NCBI GenBank assembly: GCA_945902805.1
Contig: CAMDMZ010000003.1
Span: 62,001-126,000 of the forward strand
From: Propionivibrio dicarboxylicus
Lineage (GTDB): Bacteria > Pseudomonadota > Gammaproteobacteria > Burkholderiales > Rhodocyclaceae
Direction: 5' to 3'
Length of the DNA: 64,000 nucleotides
The stretch's first letter is position 1, and each line of letters opens with the position of its first letter. Both the position numbers and the translations under genes were made by a program. Of the stretch, positions 1 through 10,724 are shown piece by piece. The notes under the pieces were generated by a model. It was not told the origin of the DNA. It ran no database searches and was given only the letters and a program-made list of their open reading frames with translations.

Positions 1-289
1 TCACTTCTCCCAACCTCAGCAGATCGAAGGATTGCGAGGCCGATGCGACGGCGATGGCCGTCTGCAACGCAAAAAAGGATTTCCCCACGGAACCGGGCGC
101 CACGATGCTCCCGACCGTGCCGACCAGGAGACCGGAAATCACGAAGTCCAGCGCCGGCGGCTCCTTCTGGAACAGTTTGGCGATTTCCAGGACTTTCCAC
201 TCATGGGGCTTGCGTTGATAAGGAACGTATGGATTCCCGTCCGCATCGAATGCCCATTCCGCTGAATCTTCAAAATCACGTTTTCCCAT
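1..289 (-). CDS. repA: RepA-like replicative helicase, N-terminal part (cut by window edge)
   Basis: Reading from ATG at 289 toward base 1, the frame is open for 96 codons. It contains a P-loop in the context GSIVAPGSVGKSFFALQTAI at about residues 60-79, as in the RecA-fold hexameric helicases of IncQ plasmids (RepA, AAA_25 group). A GAGG ribosome site lies just upstream of the ATG. The C-terminal two thirds are outside the window. The RepB primase and MobA relaxase upstream in the same transcript direction support the IncQ-type assignment. It would unwind plasmid DNA during replication initiated by RepC, which is not seen. Confidence 0.72.
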   Translation of the reverse strand, partial: MGKRDFEDSAEWAFDADGNPYVPYQRKPHEWKVLEIAKLFQKEPPALDFVISGLLVGTVGSIVAPGSVGKSFFALQTAIAVASASQSFDLLRLGEV

Positions 290-336
290 ATTAACCTCGC
301 TATCAAAGAATTATCCCTATCCAACACATAGATGCT

Positions 337-996
337 TTAGAACGCGTCCATAATGTCAATGTCTTCAATTACAGACGCATGCTCAGCAGTTTCTTCCTCA
401 GAAAATCCGCCATTCAACGCATCGGCCATGAGTTGAGCCCTTATCCCCCGCAAAATGTCCCGGAAGATCCTTCGATCTTCCGCCGACCAATGCTCGGCTC
501 CCTGAGACGCCAGCATGCCCGCCATGACGTATGCCTTTTCAATCGCTTCATCGCCGATAATTTTTGGATTGATGCGTCCCCGCTCGACCAGATACAACAC
601 CAGACGATCCCCCATCCGCGCTGCCGCGAGGCGACCGTGGATATTCCGCAGTGTTGGCTCGATGGACTGCTCAAAATCAACCAGATCATTGGCAGATACA
701 GCACTCTTTTGGGCTGCTGTTCTACCGGGTATGGCGAACATTTCCAGAAGCGCACGTCCGTCCACGCCTCTCCCCAAAACCCGCTTCATACAGTGCTGAG
801 CGACTGTCGGTGTAACATCAAGTGACAATGAATCAGCATATTCGGCCAATGCGCGAGCAACGAAACCTCGCTTCGCTCGCTTGACGCTCGCACTGATGTG
901 GGCAATCCGTTTTCCGAACGGGAGGCAGCGTTCGCGAATTTCAGTGCAGTCAGCCACATGTTTGGCCACCACTTCGTCAAGAATGTTCTCGTACAT
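337..996 (-). CDS. Hypothetical protein between repB and repA
   Basis: A 219-residue soluble, mainly helical protein with many Arg, Ala and Glu residues and an acidic C-terminus. I recognise no family. The start at 996 follows a good AAGGAGA ribosome site. It sits 26 nt after repB and 47 nt before the repA-like gene, so the three are likely co-transcribed. Its place between primase and helicase suggests a replication or copy-control role, but nothing in the sequence proves this. Confidence 0.6.
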   Translation of the reverse strand: MYENILDEVVAKHVADCTEIRERCLPFGKRIAHISASVKRAKRGFVARALAEYADSLSLDVTPTVAQHCMKRVLGRGVDGRALLEMFAIPGRTAAQKSAVSANDLVDFEQSIEPTLRNIHGRLAAARMGDRLVLYLVERGRINPKIIGDEAIEKAYVMAGMLASQGAEHWSAEDRRIFRDILRGIRAQLMADALNGGFSEEETAEHASVIEDIDIMDAF

Positions 997-1022
997 TAAA
1001 TCTCCTTCAATTCTTTAGCTGG

Positions 1023-2300
1023 CTAACACATAGATGGGTTAGAAACGGTATCTGCTTTGTAGACATCGACCCTCTTCTGTCGGGCCATCTCACGCTCCAA
1101 CTTTTTCACGGCACGTACTTCAAGCTCACGCCACGCGCCGTGGTATTTCGCGGTTCCGACCAGCGCCAAGTCAGACTCTGCATTCAAAGCCTTGTCGGCC
1201 ACGCGCCTTGGATACGATCCGTTCGTGTACTTTGCTGTCGAGCAGCCCGCCACGGCTGACTCAATCTCGGCCACAAAATGGCCAGTTGCGCGTAAACGCT
1301 GAGCGATCATGATGTCAATCTGGTATTCATTTACACCCGGCTGGATGCGCAACACGTGGCGCCGATGCGCTTCCCAAACCGCCGCCAGGGATGGCACGGC
1401 CGGGGCGCGTTCGTGAGCCTGTATGTCGGTCTTCGGACCGTACGAACGCGACCTTGATTCGATACGGGCGTCGTGCCGTTTCCGTCGCTCAAAACGCTCT
1501 TGTTCGTGCCGCAGACCATCCTCCGCCAGTACCGTCGCGACCGGACAAAATCCCCCATCGGCTTCCACCAATGTCACAAGGGGATACGACCCATCAGGCA
1601 GGATGTGCTTCGTCTTTTGATTGAACATGCCTGGCATCCGATGCGGATGTTTGGACCCATAAAGATGCGGATCCCCCAACCCCATGCCGCCACCAAAATC
1701 CAAGGCATGCTGGAGGTGTTGCCGAGCTGTTCCGATTGCACGATCGGACGCTCCATCCACCAACAGACGCGCCAACGTCTCTTCGTAAAACGAGACATTC
1801 CTCCAGTTCAGGCGGTGGGTCAGGAAGTTCTCAATCTCGCGGTTGATTACCGGATCATTCGACAAGTGGCGCACGTTCAACACAACCTGAAAATTCCCTA
1901 CTGACGATTCAATAACGACGGCCGGACAGAACCCACCCATATTCATCGCCTGCAACTTTTCAGCGCTGACATCGTCGACCAGAATGTGATGAACGTGAGC
2001 GCTCAAGGGCACCACAAAAATCTGTTCCCGTGATCCATCCCCCGGTCGTTTCGCTTGCAGCTCATAAAGCTTTTTCCAGTCAACCAAACCAGGATCAACA
2101 CCATCTTTTCCTTGAACAGGCCAGCCTGTTTTACGGCGATCCTGGAGATCAAACAAAACGCTCATGGGCCGGACACGATCCGGACGAACCGCGGCGATGT
2201 AGCGGAGGAAATCCTCAGGGGAAGACGATGAGCCCGTCTTCCTGGAGTGCATGCCCCCGCGCCCCGCCGCCCCGCCCTTTTCAACGTCAAAAGCGACCAT
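1023..2300 (-). CDS. repB: RepB-like DNA primase
   Basis: 425 residues. The middle of the protein carries the signature of the archaeo-eukaryotic-type primase domain of IncQ RepB: HHILVDDVS (catalytic Asp pair near residues 109-110), PAVVIESSVGNFQ (about 127-138), and a basic GSKHPHRMPGMFNQK segment near 215-229. In IncQ plasmids RepB primes both strands at ssi sites, either free or as the C-terminal part of MobA. Here it is a separate gene whose ATG (2300) overlaps the relaxase stop (TGATG), so the usual MobA-RepB polyprotein is represented by two coupled cistrons. The C-terminal 170 residues are basic and of unknown role. Confidence 0.82.
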   Translation of the reverse strand: MVAFDVEKGGAAGRGGMHSRKTGSSSSPEDFLRYIAAVRPDRVRPMSVLFDLQDRRKTGWPVQGKDGVDPGLVDWKKLYELQAKRPGDGSREQIFVVPLSAHVHHILVDDVSAEKLQAMNMGGFCPAVVIESSVGNFQVVLNVRHLSNDPVINREIENFLTHRLNWRNVSFYEETLARLLVDGASDRAIGTARQHLQHALDFGGGMGLGDPHLYGSKHPHRMPGMFNQKTKHILPDGSYPLVTLVEADGGFCPVATVLAEDGLRHEQERFERRKRHDARIESRSRSYGPKTDIQAHERAPAVPSLAAVWEAHRRHVLRIQPGVNEYQIDIMIAQRLRATGHFVAEIESAVAGCSTAKYTNGSYPRRVADKALNAESDLALVGTAKYHGAWRELEVRAVKKLEREMARQKRVDVYKADTVSNPSMC

Positions 2301-3172
2301 CACTTCACCTCCCCCGTTCCCGTCCCCGTCCCTGTTCCGGTGATCTTGGCTTTTTCGCTTTCCAGGTCTTCCAGCTCCTGCTCGATTTCGGCAACACGGG
2401 TTTTTGCTTTTTTCAATTTCTTGTGCCGCATGATCCGATCGGGTGCCGATTCAACCTGTTCGCCAAGCCGCTTCGCTTTGCGTCGTTTCCTTTGAACTGC
2501 CACCCCGGCAACACCGATGTGCTCGCCGGGGATTCCTTCAATCCCTTGATCGACAAAACTTCTGTGGTCGATTCGCGCTTCGTGTCCGTGCATTTTCAAA
2601 TGCGTGTTGCAAACATCCGCCCACAACTTCCTCACGCCAAGCAACCAGTCGGCGCCTTTTAGTTTTTCGGTTTTCCGCGCACCGCCATCGGGACCCGCAC
2701 GTCGAAACCAGGAGCCAGGCGATCTGGCAATTCCGTCGTTCACCCTTTCGGAGACCATAAGATGCGCATGCGGATTTTTTCCCTTGCCCCTGTGCACGCC
2801 GAACGTGAACGGCAAGGCTCCCCCATCGACGTCACCCGTCACATAAAAGACGAACTCCTGCACGGCCGCCACTGATTGCTCCAGCGTCAATTCGCGAGGC
2901 AGGGAACACTCCACTTCCTTGCAAAGCCTCGCGTTCGAACGCTCGTACAAATCAGCGGCCGCCCAATACGCCTCCGCCGCATCGGAGCGTCGTGGGGAAC
3001 AGGATGCATGTCGAACAGTGCGTCCCCACGATGGCATATTTCCGGACTGCAAGTGCACAAGCTCGTCACCGCGCTTGTACTTTCCAACCCTCGCGATATA
3101 AGAGACGGACGCGGCGGCGGACTGGCCGCGTGACTTCGTCTTCGTCTCAACGTTCATATGAAATATGGCCAT
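2300..3172 (-). CDS. mobA: MobA/MobL-family relaxase
   Basis: 290 residues, start at 3172 giving MAIFHMNVETKTKSRGQS, the typical N-terminus of MOBQ relaxases such as RSF1010 MobA. Tyr25 in VSYIARV aligns with the known nicking tyrosine of that family. The metal-binding histidines are His127 and the pair in NPHAHLM (135, 137). It would nick the nearby oriT and lead the strand into a recipient using another element's conjugation channel. The C-terminus is a coiled, charged stretch ending in a Gly-Thr repeat (GTGTGTGTG), possibly a worn linker to the primase that follows. The stop overlaps the repB start. Confidence 0.9.
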   Translation of the reverse strand: MAIFHMNVETKTKSRGQSAAASVSYIARVGKYKRGDELVHLQSGNMPSWGRTVRHASCSPRRSDAAEAYWAAADLYERSNARLCKEVECSLPRELTLEQSVAAVQEFVFYVTGDVDGGALPFTFGVHRGKGKNPHAHLMVSERVNDGIARSPGSWFRRAGPDGGARKTEKLKGADWLLGVRKLWADVCNTHLKMHGHEARIDHRSFVDQGIEGIPGEHIGVAGVAVQRKRRKAKRLGEQVESAPDRIMRHKKLKKAKTRVAEIEQELEDLESEKAKITGTGTGTGTGEVK

Positions 3173-3223
3173 GGTCGCGTTTCCGTTTTTGTCTTCCGGG
3201 GTATCGGGCGGAGCCTGATCGCA

Positions 3224-3262
3224 CGGTTTGCCCGCAAGGGACACCGGTAAGTGCGCCCTCCG
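3224..3262. other. oriT: Origin of transfer (oriT), IncQ/RSF1010 type
   Basis: The segment CGGTAAGTGCGCCCTCC (3245-3261) matches the conserved nick region of IncQ-type oriT sites (GTAARTGCGCCCT). It is preceded by an imperfect inverted repeat: cggtttgccc (3224-3233), loop gcaa, gggacaccg (3238-3246). In RSF1010-type sites the relaxase binds such a repeat and cuts in the adjacent TAAGTGCG/CCCT. The site lies between the relaxase start and the accessory mob gene, where it is expected. Confidence 0.85.
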
Positions 3263-3292
3263 GGGGAAAATGGATGTTCTTTCCCACGAAAA

Positions 3293-3622
3293 TCAGGATT
3301 TCCCATCCTCGCTTCCGAACAACGTCGGACGCGCTGGCTTCGCTTCCGCTGCTGGCACCGTCGGCGCTGTCGTTCCGCGCTCAGGAAGCCAGAACAACGC
3401 GCGATCCGACGCCTTGGTGAGCTTGGCGTCTAGCGTTGCCAGCACAAGCGGCTTCAACTTCTCATCAGACAGAACGATTCCACCCAAAATGATTTTTCGA
3501 CGCGCGTCCGCCTTGCGATCCGAAGTGGACTTTTGGGAAAGAAGCAGCTTGCGTTCAGCTTTAAGTGCAGTTTCCCGCTCTGCGATTTCACTGAGGCGCG
3601 AATCAATATCCTTCTTTGCCAT
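3293..3622 (-). CDS. Mobilization accessory protein (MobC/TraD-like small protein)
   Basis: 109 residues, start at 3622 after an AAGGAA site. The N-terminal half is a charged coiled coil. The middle reads RRKIILGGIVLSDEK followed by KASDRALFWLPER, the pattern of small accessory proteins encoded beside MOBQ/MOBP relaxases, which help to melt oriT or recruit the relaxase. It lies immediately upstream of oriT and mobA and overlaps the end of the preceding gene by 20 nt. The family assignment is by pattern only. Confidence 0.6.
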   Translation of the reverse strand: MAKKDIDSRLSEIAERETALKAERKLLLSQKSTSDRKADARRKIILGGIVLSDEKLKPLVLATLDAKLTKASDRALFWLPERGTTAPTVPAAEAKPARPTLFGSEDGKS

Positions 3623-4319
3623 GGACATTCCTTTCAGCTTCAAATTTCAATTCCAATTGCACCGGGTCCGGATACCTCTGCGCCCTGATTTCTTGGTATG
3701 ACCGATCAAACACCATGCGGAACTCGTGGTTGTATGCAAATCCGCACGTAATCGTCGCGATGGCATATGCATTTCTCAATTCATCAGAAGCGAACAATGA
3801 TGGGAGAACTGTATGGCTGTTACGCGCCGCATTGCCAAGCTCGCTGAGCGCATTGAGGAACGGGTCGCCTTTCAGGCGATAGGAGCATTGTTTAAGATGC
3901 GATGGACTTGTACCAACAGCAAACCTCGCAAACTCAACGTCATCTTTCAATCGGTCCGATAAATGCTGGATGTAGAGCGGGTGTCGTTCTATCGCCCACG
4001 TCGCGAACTCGAGGTTGTCTTTCAGTCGTTCGGAACAATGCTCGATGTTCGACAATCCTTTTTCGATTGCGTACTTCGCAAAATCAAGGTCATCCTTCAA
4101 TGCAGCACAAAATCGAAAGGAACCGGGATCCTTCTCGATCGCAAGGCGTGCAACATCCCGATCTTCTCGAAGTCGGGTCGATAGACGTTTGAAGATCTGT
4201 TCGGCCCGAGCCGGATCATCGTCAGAAAATGTCAAATCATTGACATCAGGGGCCGCAGCGAGCGCTTCCATCGCAACGTGATAGTCGTCGCAACAGATCC
4301 AATTAAAGCTGGGTTTCAT
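3603..4319 (-). CDS. DUF4116 repeat protein
   Basis: 238 residues, start at 4319 after a GGAGG site. Residues about 50-150 hold four tandem repeats of roughly 25-28 residues with the DUF4116 pattern (DLDFAKYAIEKG, NIEHCSERLKDN, LEFATWAIERHP, QHLSDRLKDDVEFARFAV). The repeats form helical arrays in many uncharacterised proteins. No signal peptide or membrane segment. It is first in the mobilization transcript behind a likely promoter. Function unknown; a cargo or protein-interaction role is possible. Confidence 0.7.
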   Translation of the reverse strand: MKPSFNWICCDDYHVAMEALAAAPDVNDLTFSDDDPARAEQIFKRLSTRLREDRDVARLAIEKDPGSFRFCAALKDDLDFAKYAIEKGLSNIEHCSERLKDNLEFATWAIERHPLYIQHLSDRLKDDVEFARFAVGTSPSHLKQCSYRLKGDPFLNALSELGNAARNSHTVLPSLFASDELRNAYAIATITCGFAYNHEFRMVFDRSYQEIRAQRYPDPVQLELKFEAERNVHGKEGY

Positions 4320-4494
4320 GACCAACCTCCAAATGCGTGTCATCGCGACAGATGTCGCGAGGATGACGTGCATTTCAGCGCGGGCAGAGCGCTATAGCCG
4401 GTCCATTACAGAATCAATTGCCTCCCACTCGGCCAGTATGTGTGTGTCGTTCTTGGTGGGTGCTATGTGGGAACCCCGCCCAAGTGCCTTTTTA

Positions 4495-4525
4495 TATACA
4501 AGCACACTTACTAATCTGATGTCAA
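4495..4525 (-). promoter_or_regulatory. Putative sigma-70 promoter of the mob operon
   Basis: On the minus strand a perfect TTGACA (4525-4520) is followed, after a 19-nt spacer, by TGTATA (4500-4495). It points toward the DUF4116-mob-repB transcript. The spacer is slightly long. Confidence 0.45.
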
Positions 4526-4575
4526 CAACTTTGTGAATTACTTCGCGAATTTTTCTTTCCACTGCCAGAAACAAA

Positions 4576-4597
4576 AGGCCCCGCTTGAGCGGGGCCT
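4576..4597 (-). terminator. Rho-independent terminator
   Basis: A perfect 9-bp stem (aggccccgc / gcggggcct) with loop ttga is followed on the minus strand by TTTTGTTTC. It ends the transcript of the gene at 4640-5218. Confidence 0.85.
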
Positions 4598-4639
4598 CGT
4601 TGGGTTGGTTGTTGTGGTGATTGAAATTGATGAAACAAA

Positions 4640-5218
4640 TCAGCAGGGCTGCTGAAACGCTTGTACCAAAAGCTGAAGGCCGATAGACAGGTCTCCATCT
4701 CCACGCTGAACAAGGGCTTTGTAGGTATCGTAATCAAGTTGAATCTGCTTTGAGATCAGTCGGCCCTCAATAGCATGATGGTGTGTCACCCAGCGAAGTT
4801 CACTTTTGTCCGTGAATCGACCGGATCGAACGGCATCAAAAAACTCTTGGCACTGCATACTGTCGGGATCAAGAGCGAACAACCACTTGTCTTCCGCGAG
4901 CCCCGTGGCAGAAAAATCCGAGAAGCTTGAGTACCCGCTTGGCTTAGCACCTGCGTTATTGACAATCTCTTCGAATCGGTTGAGCCATTGCTGGAGGGAA
5001 CCAAGTTTGTACCGCACGGGGGCAGTTCGACCTTCCCCCAGCTTGATGTAAGGAGGTCCTTCAAAACCCTTTCGTCCTTCACGAGCAGCGGCAAGCCATT
5101 TCGTAGAGAGGCCAAGGATTGTGGCGGCCTGCGCTGGCGTGAGAAAGGGATTCTGCTCGCTCGGGAGGTTTTCGTTGATGACAGCAGCAGGTAGGTAGGG
5201 TCTCGAGGTTCTTGCCAT
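4640..5218 (-). CDS. Helix-turn-helix (AlpA/MerR-type) DNA-binding protein
   Basis: 192 residues. Residues about 24-80 (FLTPAQAATILGLSTKWLAA, then PPYIKLGEGRTAPVRYKLGS, then LQQWL) form the winged helix-turn-helix seen in AlpA-type regulators and excisionases of integrated elements. The C-terminal 100 residues match nothing I know. It is the gene nearest the chromosomal junction and is transcribed separately from the mob genes. A regulator of excision or replication is plausible, but the long C-terminal part is unusual for a simple excisionase. Confidence 0.65.
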   Translation of the reverse strand: MARTSRPYLPAAVINENLPSEQNPFLTPAQAATILGLSTKWLAAAREGRKGFEGPPYIKLGEGRTAPVRYKLGSLQQWLNRFEEIVNNAGAKPSGYSSFSDFSATGLAEDKWLFALDPDSMQCQEFFDAVRSGRFTDKSELRWVTHHHAIEGRLISKQIQLDYDTYKALVQRGDGDLSIGLQLLVQAFQQPC

Positions 5219-5268
5219 CGCAGGGAGCCTTTAGAGGGAGCCTTGAACAGTGCAACGCCTGAAAGAAG

Positions 5269-5292
5269 AAGGCCCGCATCGCTGCGGGCCTT
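5269..5292 (-). terminator. Terminator downstream of tRNA-Thr
   Basis: Stem aaggcccgc / gcgggcctt with loop atcgct. On the minus strand it directly follows the tRNA 3' end and is trailed by TTCTTCTTTC. Confidence 0.75.
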
Positions 5293-5300
5293 GGTATTAC

Positions 5301-5376
<76 letters not shown>

Positions 5377-5392
5377 GGACTGAAGGGAGACG

Positions 5393-5398
5393 ATTATA
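5393..5398 (-). promoter_or_regulatory. Putative -10 box of tRNA-Thr
   Basis: A perfect TATAAT on the minus strand lies 16 nt upstream of the tRNA 5' end, with a GC-rich stretch between. No good -35 is obvious. Confidence 0.45.
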
Positions 5399-5551
5399 GC
5401 GGCGCCAATTGCTTCTGCACAGCTTGAAGTTGTTGCGCAAGGCAGAAGAACGGCCGCTGGGACAATTTTGCCACCTATCCTACCAAAGTCCCGCAGGTCG
5501 AGTCGTGTATAAACTGCGCCATTGCTGCCTTCCCCGCCCCCGCTCACAACT

Positions 5552-6799
5552 ATGATCCGATTCCTGTTACTAACATTCTTACTGGGCTCGTCGTTCGCCC
5601 AAGCACAACAATTGCTCTTGCGGCACAAGCTGGAAGGGACGGCATTGAACGTGCTGGGAACCCTGGTCGTGCGTTTCAACGACGAACAAAAGGGAAAAGG
5701 CATGGTGCGGCTGCAATCGTTGCCGGCACCCGAGGATCGTCGGGTATTGCCGCAATTAGCGCTGCTCGACACGTCGGACAGTCGCGAATTCTTTGACACT
5801 CTGCCACGGTTTGTACCTTTGCATGAACTGATGAAATCGGGTGGCGAAAAACTTGATGCACAGGATGTTCTTCCGCAAATCAGAGACGCTATTGATGATG
5901 CTGCGGGCCGCTTGCAGGCGCTCCCGTTGGCGTTGAGCCTACCGGTGCTCTACCTCAATCGCGATATGTTGCAGAAGGCCGGTGCCGATCCTGATCAAAT
6001 TCCACGAACCTGGCTCGACCTGCAAGCGATGGCCGGAAAACTCTACGATAGTGGCGTCCAGTGTCCTCTCACCAGCTCTGATTTTTCCTGGGTGCATCTC
6101 GAAAACCTCGCCTCGCAGCACAACCAGCCGATTACTCTGCGCAGCCGCACGACGGAGAAGCTGCTGGTCAATAGCATGGTCAATATCAAGCATCTGGCGC
6201 TGCTCGCGAGTTGGCAAAAGAGCCACTACTTTCATTACTCGGGCGGCGGACGCGAAGGTGATGCCCGCTTTCTATCCGGCGAGTGCGCGATGCTGACCGG
6301 CGATTCGTCCTTGTATGCCGAAGCATTGGAGCGCCGACTGGATGTCGCGATTCTGGCGTTGCCCTACTACGATGACGTCTATGGTGCCAAGCCAAGTGAA
6401 ATCTTGCCCGATGGTGCCAGCCTGTGGGCACTGGCTGGCATGAAAAAAGATGAACTCCGCTTGGCAGCCAAGTTCATGCGCTTCCTGTTGCAGCCTTCGG
6501 TTCAGCGCGAATGGGTACGCAGTACGACCTATCTGCCGATGAGTGCCGGCGCCATCATTGCGTTGCGCGAGGCCCAGGCCTTTCCCGCAGAGTTGCTCGA
6601 TGCCGCCCAACGGCGCCTGGCGATCCCGTCCAAAAACAGCGCCCGCCCGCGCAGTGGCGCGGCACGTGAAAAGCTCCGCGCCATTCTGGGCGAGGAAGTG
6701 CAGCCAATGTGGACCGGTGATCGCCCCGCAAAAGAAGCGCTTGATCGTACTGTGCAACGCGCCAATGCCCTCGGCGCCCCGTTGATCAAGCCACGCTGA
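5552..6799 (+). CDS. ugpB: Periplasmic sugar/glycerol-phosphate-binding protein (UgpB-like)
   Basis: 415 residues. Start ATG at 5552 gives a clear signal peptide (MIRFLLLTFLLGSSFAQAQQ); a TTG ten codons upstream is less likely. The body follows the family-1 extracellular solute-binding fold: LPLALSLPVLYLNRDMLQKA near the hinge, then PRTWLDLQAMA, and FLSGECAMLTGDSSLYAEAL about two thirds along. Together with the next gene (glycerophosphodiester phosphodiesterase, stop and start adjacent) it points to uptake or sensing of glycerol-3-phosphate or its diesters. The permease and ATPase genes (ugpAEC) are not next to it. Confidence 0.78.
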   Translation: MIRFLLLTFLLGSSFAQAQQLLLRHKLEGTALNVLGTLVVRFNDEQKGKGMVRLQSLPAPEDRRVLPQLALLDTSDSREFFDTLPRFVPLHELMKSGGEKLDAQDVLPQIRDAIDDAAGRLQALPLALSLPVLYLNRDMLQKAGADPDQIPRTWLDLQAMAGKLYDSGVQCPLTSSDFSWVHLENLASQHNQPITLRSRTTEKLLVNSMVNIKHLALLASWQKSHYFHYSGGGREGDARFLSGECAMLTGDSSLYAEALERRLDVAILALPYYDDVYGAKPSEILPDGASLWALAGMKKDELRLAAKFMRFLLQPSVQREWVRSTTYLPMSAGAIIALREAQAFPAELLDAAQRRLAIPSKNSARPRSGAAREKLRAILGEEVQPMWTGDRPAKEALDRTVQRANALGAPLIKPR

Positions 6800-7522
6800 A
6801 TGACATCATTTTATCCCCGCATCATCGCCCACCGCTGTGGCGGTGCGCTGGCTCCGGAAAACTCGCTCGAAGGCTTGCGGATTGCAGCGCGCCTTGGCTG
6901 TCGTGGCGTCGAGTTCGATGTCATGCTCTCGGCTGACGGCATCCCGCTGCTGATCCACGATGAAACCCTGGAACGCACCACGACGGGCCACGGTCGTGTC
7001 GCCGAACTAACGGCCGCTGCGATTCGCCAGTTTGATGCTGGCGGACCGCATCACCGCGCATACGCCGTCTCGCCAGCACCGACTTTTTCCGAAGCCATGG
7101 CCGCATGCAAAGAACTCGGTTTGTGGACCAATATCGAGATCAAGCCGGCCGCCGGTCATGAGAGCACAACCGGGGCAATTGTCGGTCGCTGGCTGGCCGA
7201 GAACTGGAACGGCCACGGCATCGTCTCCTCTTTTTCCACGCTCGCACTCACGGCCGCGCAGCAGGCGGCGACCAATCTCCCGTGCGCCATGTTGCTCGAA
7301 TCCTTACCGGATGACTGGCAAACGCACATGCAAGCGCTCGATGCCAAGGCCGTCCATTTGGCGGCCAATGCCGTGACTGCGAAAAACGCCGCTGCCCTCA
7401 AGGGAACGCCCTGGGCCTGCTACACCGTCAATCGACGGCAAGAAGGCGATCGACTCTTTGCCCTCGGCTGCCACGCGGTATTCACCGACCGACCCGATTT
7501 ATGGTCAGTCAACGAAATGTAA
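6800..7522 (+). CDS. ugpQ: Glycerophosphodiester phosphodiesterase (UgpQ-like)
   Basis: 240 residues. IIAHRCGGALAPENSLEG at the N-terminus and GVEFDVMLSADGIPLLIHDE contain the catalytic His-Arg, Glu-Asn and Glu-x-Asp residues of the GDPD TIM-barrel family. It cleaves glycerophosphodiesters to glycerol-3-phosphate and an alcohol. No signal peptide, so cytosolic like E. coli UgpQ. It begins one base after the ugpB-like stop. Codons for YAVSPAPTFSEA coincide with a copy of the dispersed repeat (7063-7088). Confidence 0.88.
   Translation: MTSFYPRIIAHRCGGALAPENSLEGLRIAARLGCRGVEFDVMLSADGIPLLIHDETLERTTTGHGRVAELTAAAIRQFDAGGPHHRAYAVSPAPTFSEAMAACKELGLWTNIEIKPAAGHESTTGAIVGRWLAENWNGHGIVSSFSTLALTAAQQAATNLPCAMLLESLPDDWQTHMQALDAKAVHLAANAVTAKNAAALKGTPWACYTVNRRQEGDRLFALGCHAVFTDRPDLWSVNEM
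7063..7088 (-). repeat. Dispersed 25-bp repeat, copy 1 (in ugpQ)
   Basis: Minus-strand match to the consensus AAAAGTCGGYGCTGGCG followed by RGACGGCG. Nine copies were found by eye in the backbone of this window. Here it is read in frame in ugpQ. Confidence 0.75.
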
Positions 7523-7633
7523 ATTCCGAAACAAATGCTTGCAGTTGGCAATTCAACCACTGACAAAATTGCGCGTTAATGACCGCATGGGATAACCCAT
7601 AACCCAGCACCCAACACCCAAGGAGACGTGTAA

Positions 7634-7993
7634 ATGAAGAAGATCGCAGTTGTCGCCAGCATCGCCCTGCTCACCAGCCTCTCTGCACTGGCCGAAGGCC
7701 CCGCTACGCCTCGCCTTGATCAGCGTCAGGCTAATCAAGAACAGCGCATCAACCAGGGCGTGCAATCTGGACAATTGACGCCAAAAGAAGCCGCCCGGCT
7801 TGAAAAGGGGCAAGAGCACGTGCAGCGTCTGGAAGACAAAGCCAAGGCCGATGGCGTGGTGACAAAACAAGAACGTGCGCGCCTGCAACATGCCGAAAAT
7901 GTTCAAAGTCGCCAAATCGCCAAGCAAAAGCACGACGGCCAGCGCGACATGAACCATGACGGCAAGCGTGATCGCCCCGCCCGACGCGGATAG
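7634..7993 (+). CDS. Small secreted hypothetical protein
   Basis: 119 residues with a signal peptide (MKKIAVVASIALLTSLSALA). The mature part is hydrophilic and helical, with a Gln/Arg-rich LDQRQANQEQRINQGVQSGQ and a repeated LTPKEAARLEKG / VTKQERARLQHA theme, ending in DMNHDGKRDR, a calcium-loop-like motif. Similar small periplasmic proteins occur in betaproteobacteria, without an assigned function. AGGAGA lies upstream of the ATG and a terminator follows. Confidence 0.75.
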   Translation: MKKIAVVASIALLTSLSALAEGPATPRLDQRQANQEQRINQGVQSGQLTPKEAARLEKGQEHVQRLEDKAKADGVVTKQERARLQHAENVQSRQIAKQKHDGQRDMNHDGKRDRPARRG

Positions 7994-8017
7994 ACCTCAC
8001 CTTCCAACCCCATCCCG

Positions 8018-8039
8018 GCCCGCTTATTGCGGGCTTTTT
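8018..8039 (+). terminator. Rho-independent terminator
   Basis: gcccgc-ttatt-gcgggc followed by ttttt, just after the small secreted protein gene and before alaS. Confidence 0.8.
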
Positions 8040-8102
8040 CATGGCCGTTTAACGTGGAGCTTCGCGTAAAATGACGGCTTCCGCATCGTTTCCGTTCATC
8101 CC

Positions 8103-10722
<2,620 letters not shown>

Positions 10723-10724
<2 letters not shown>

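Larger units (their letters stand above)
4320..4639. other. Intergenic region with mob promoter and terminator
   Basis: This 320-bp stretch has no convincing gene. It contains the promoter-like sequence for the mob genes and the terminator of the gene at 4640-5218 (annotated separately). The rest shows no repeat or known site. Confidence 0.6.
1..5262. mobile_element. End of an integrated IncQ-like mobilizable element
   Basis: All genes here lie on the minus strand and form a plasmid-type set: RepA-like helicase, RepB-like primase, MobA/MobL relaxase with a recognisable oriT, Mob accessory protein and a helix-turn-helix protein. The backbone resumes at tRNA-Thr. Only one end is visible; the other end, any RepC initiator and any integrase would lie left of base 1. 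No repeat of the tRNA-Thr 3' end is visible, so the exact boundary (put here before the tRNA terminator) and the attachment mechanism are inferred. Confidence 0.7.

Noticed and set aside
4392-4574. 60-residue frame in the mob upstream gap
   Set aside because: It runs through the promoter-like region and has no ribosome site or family pattern.
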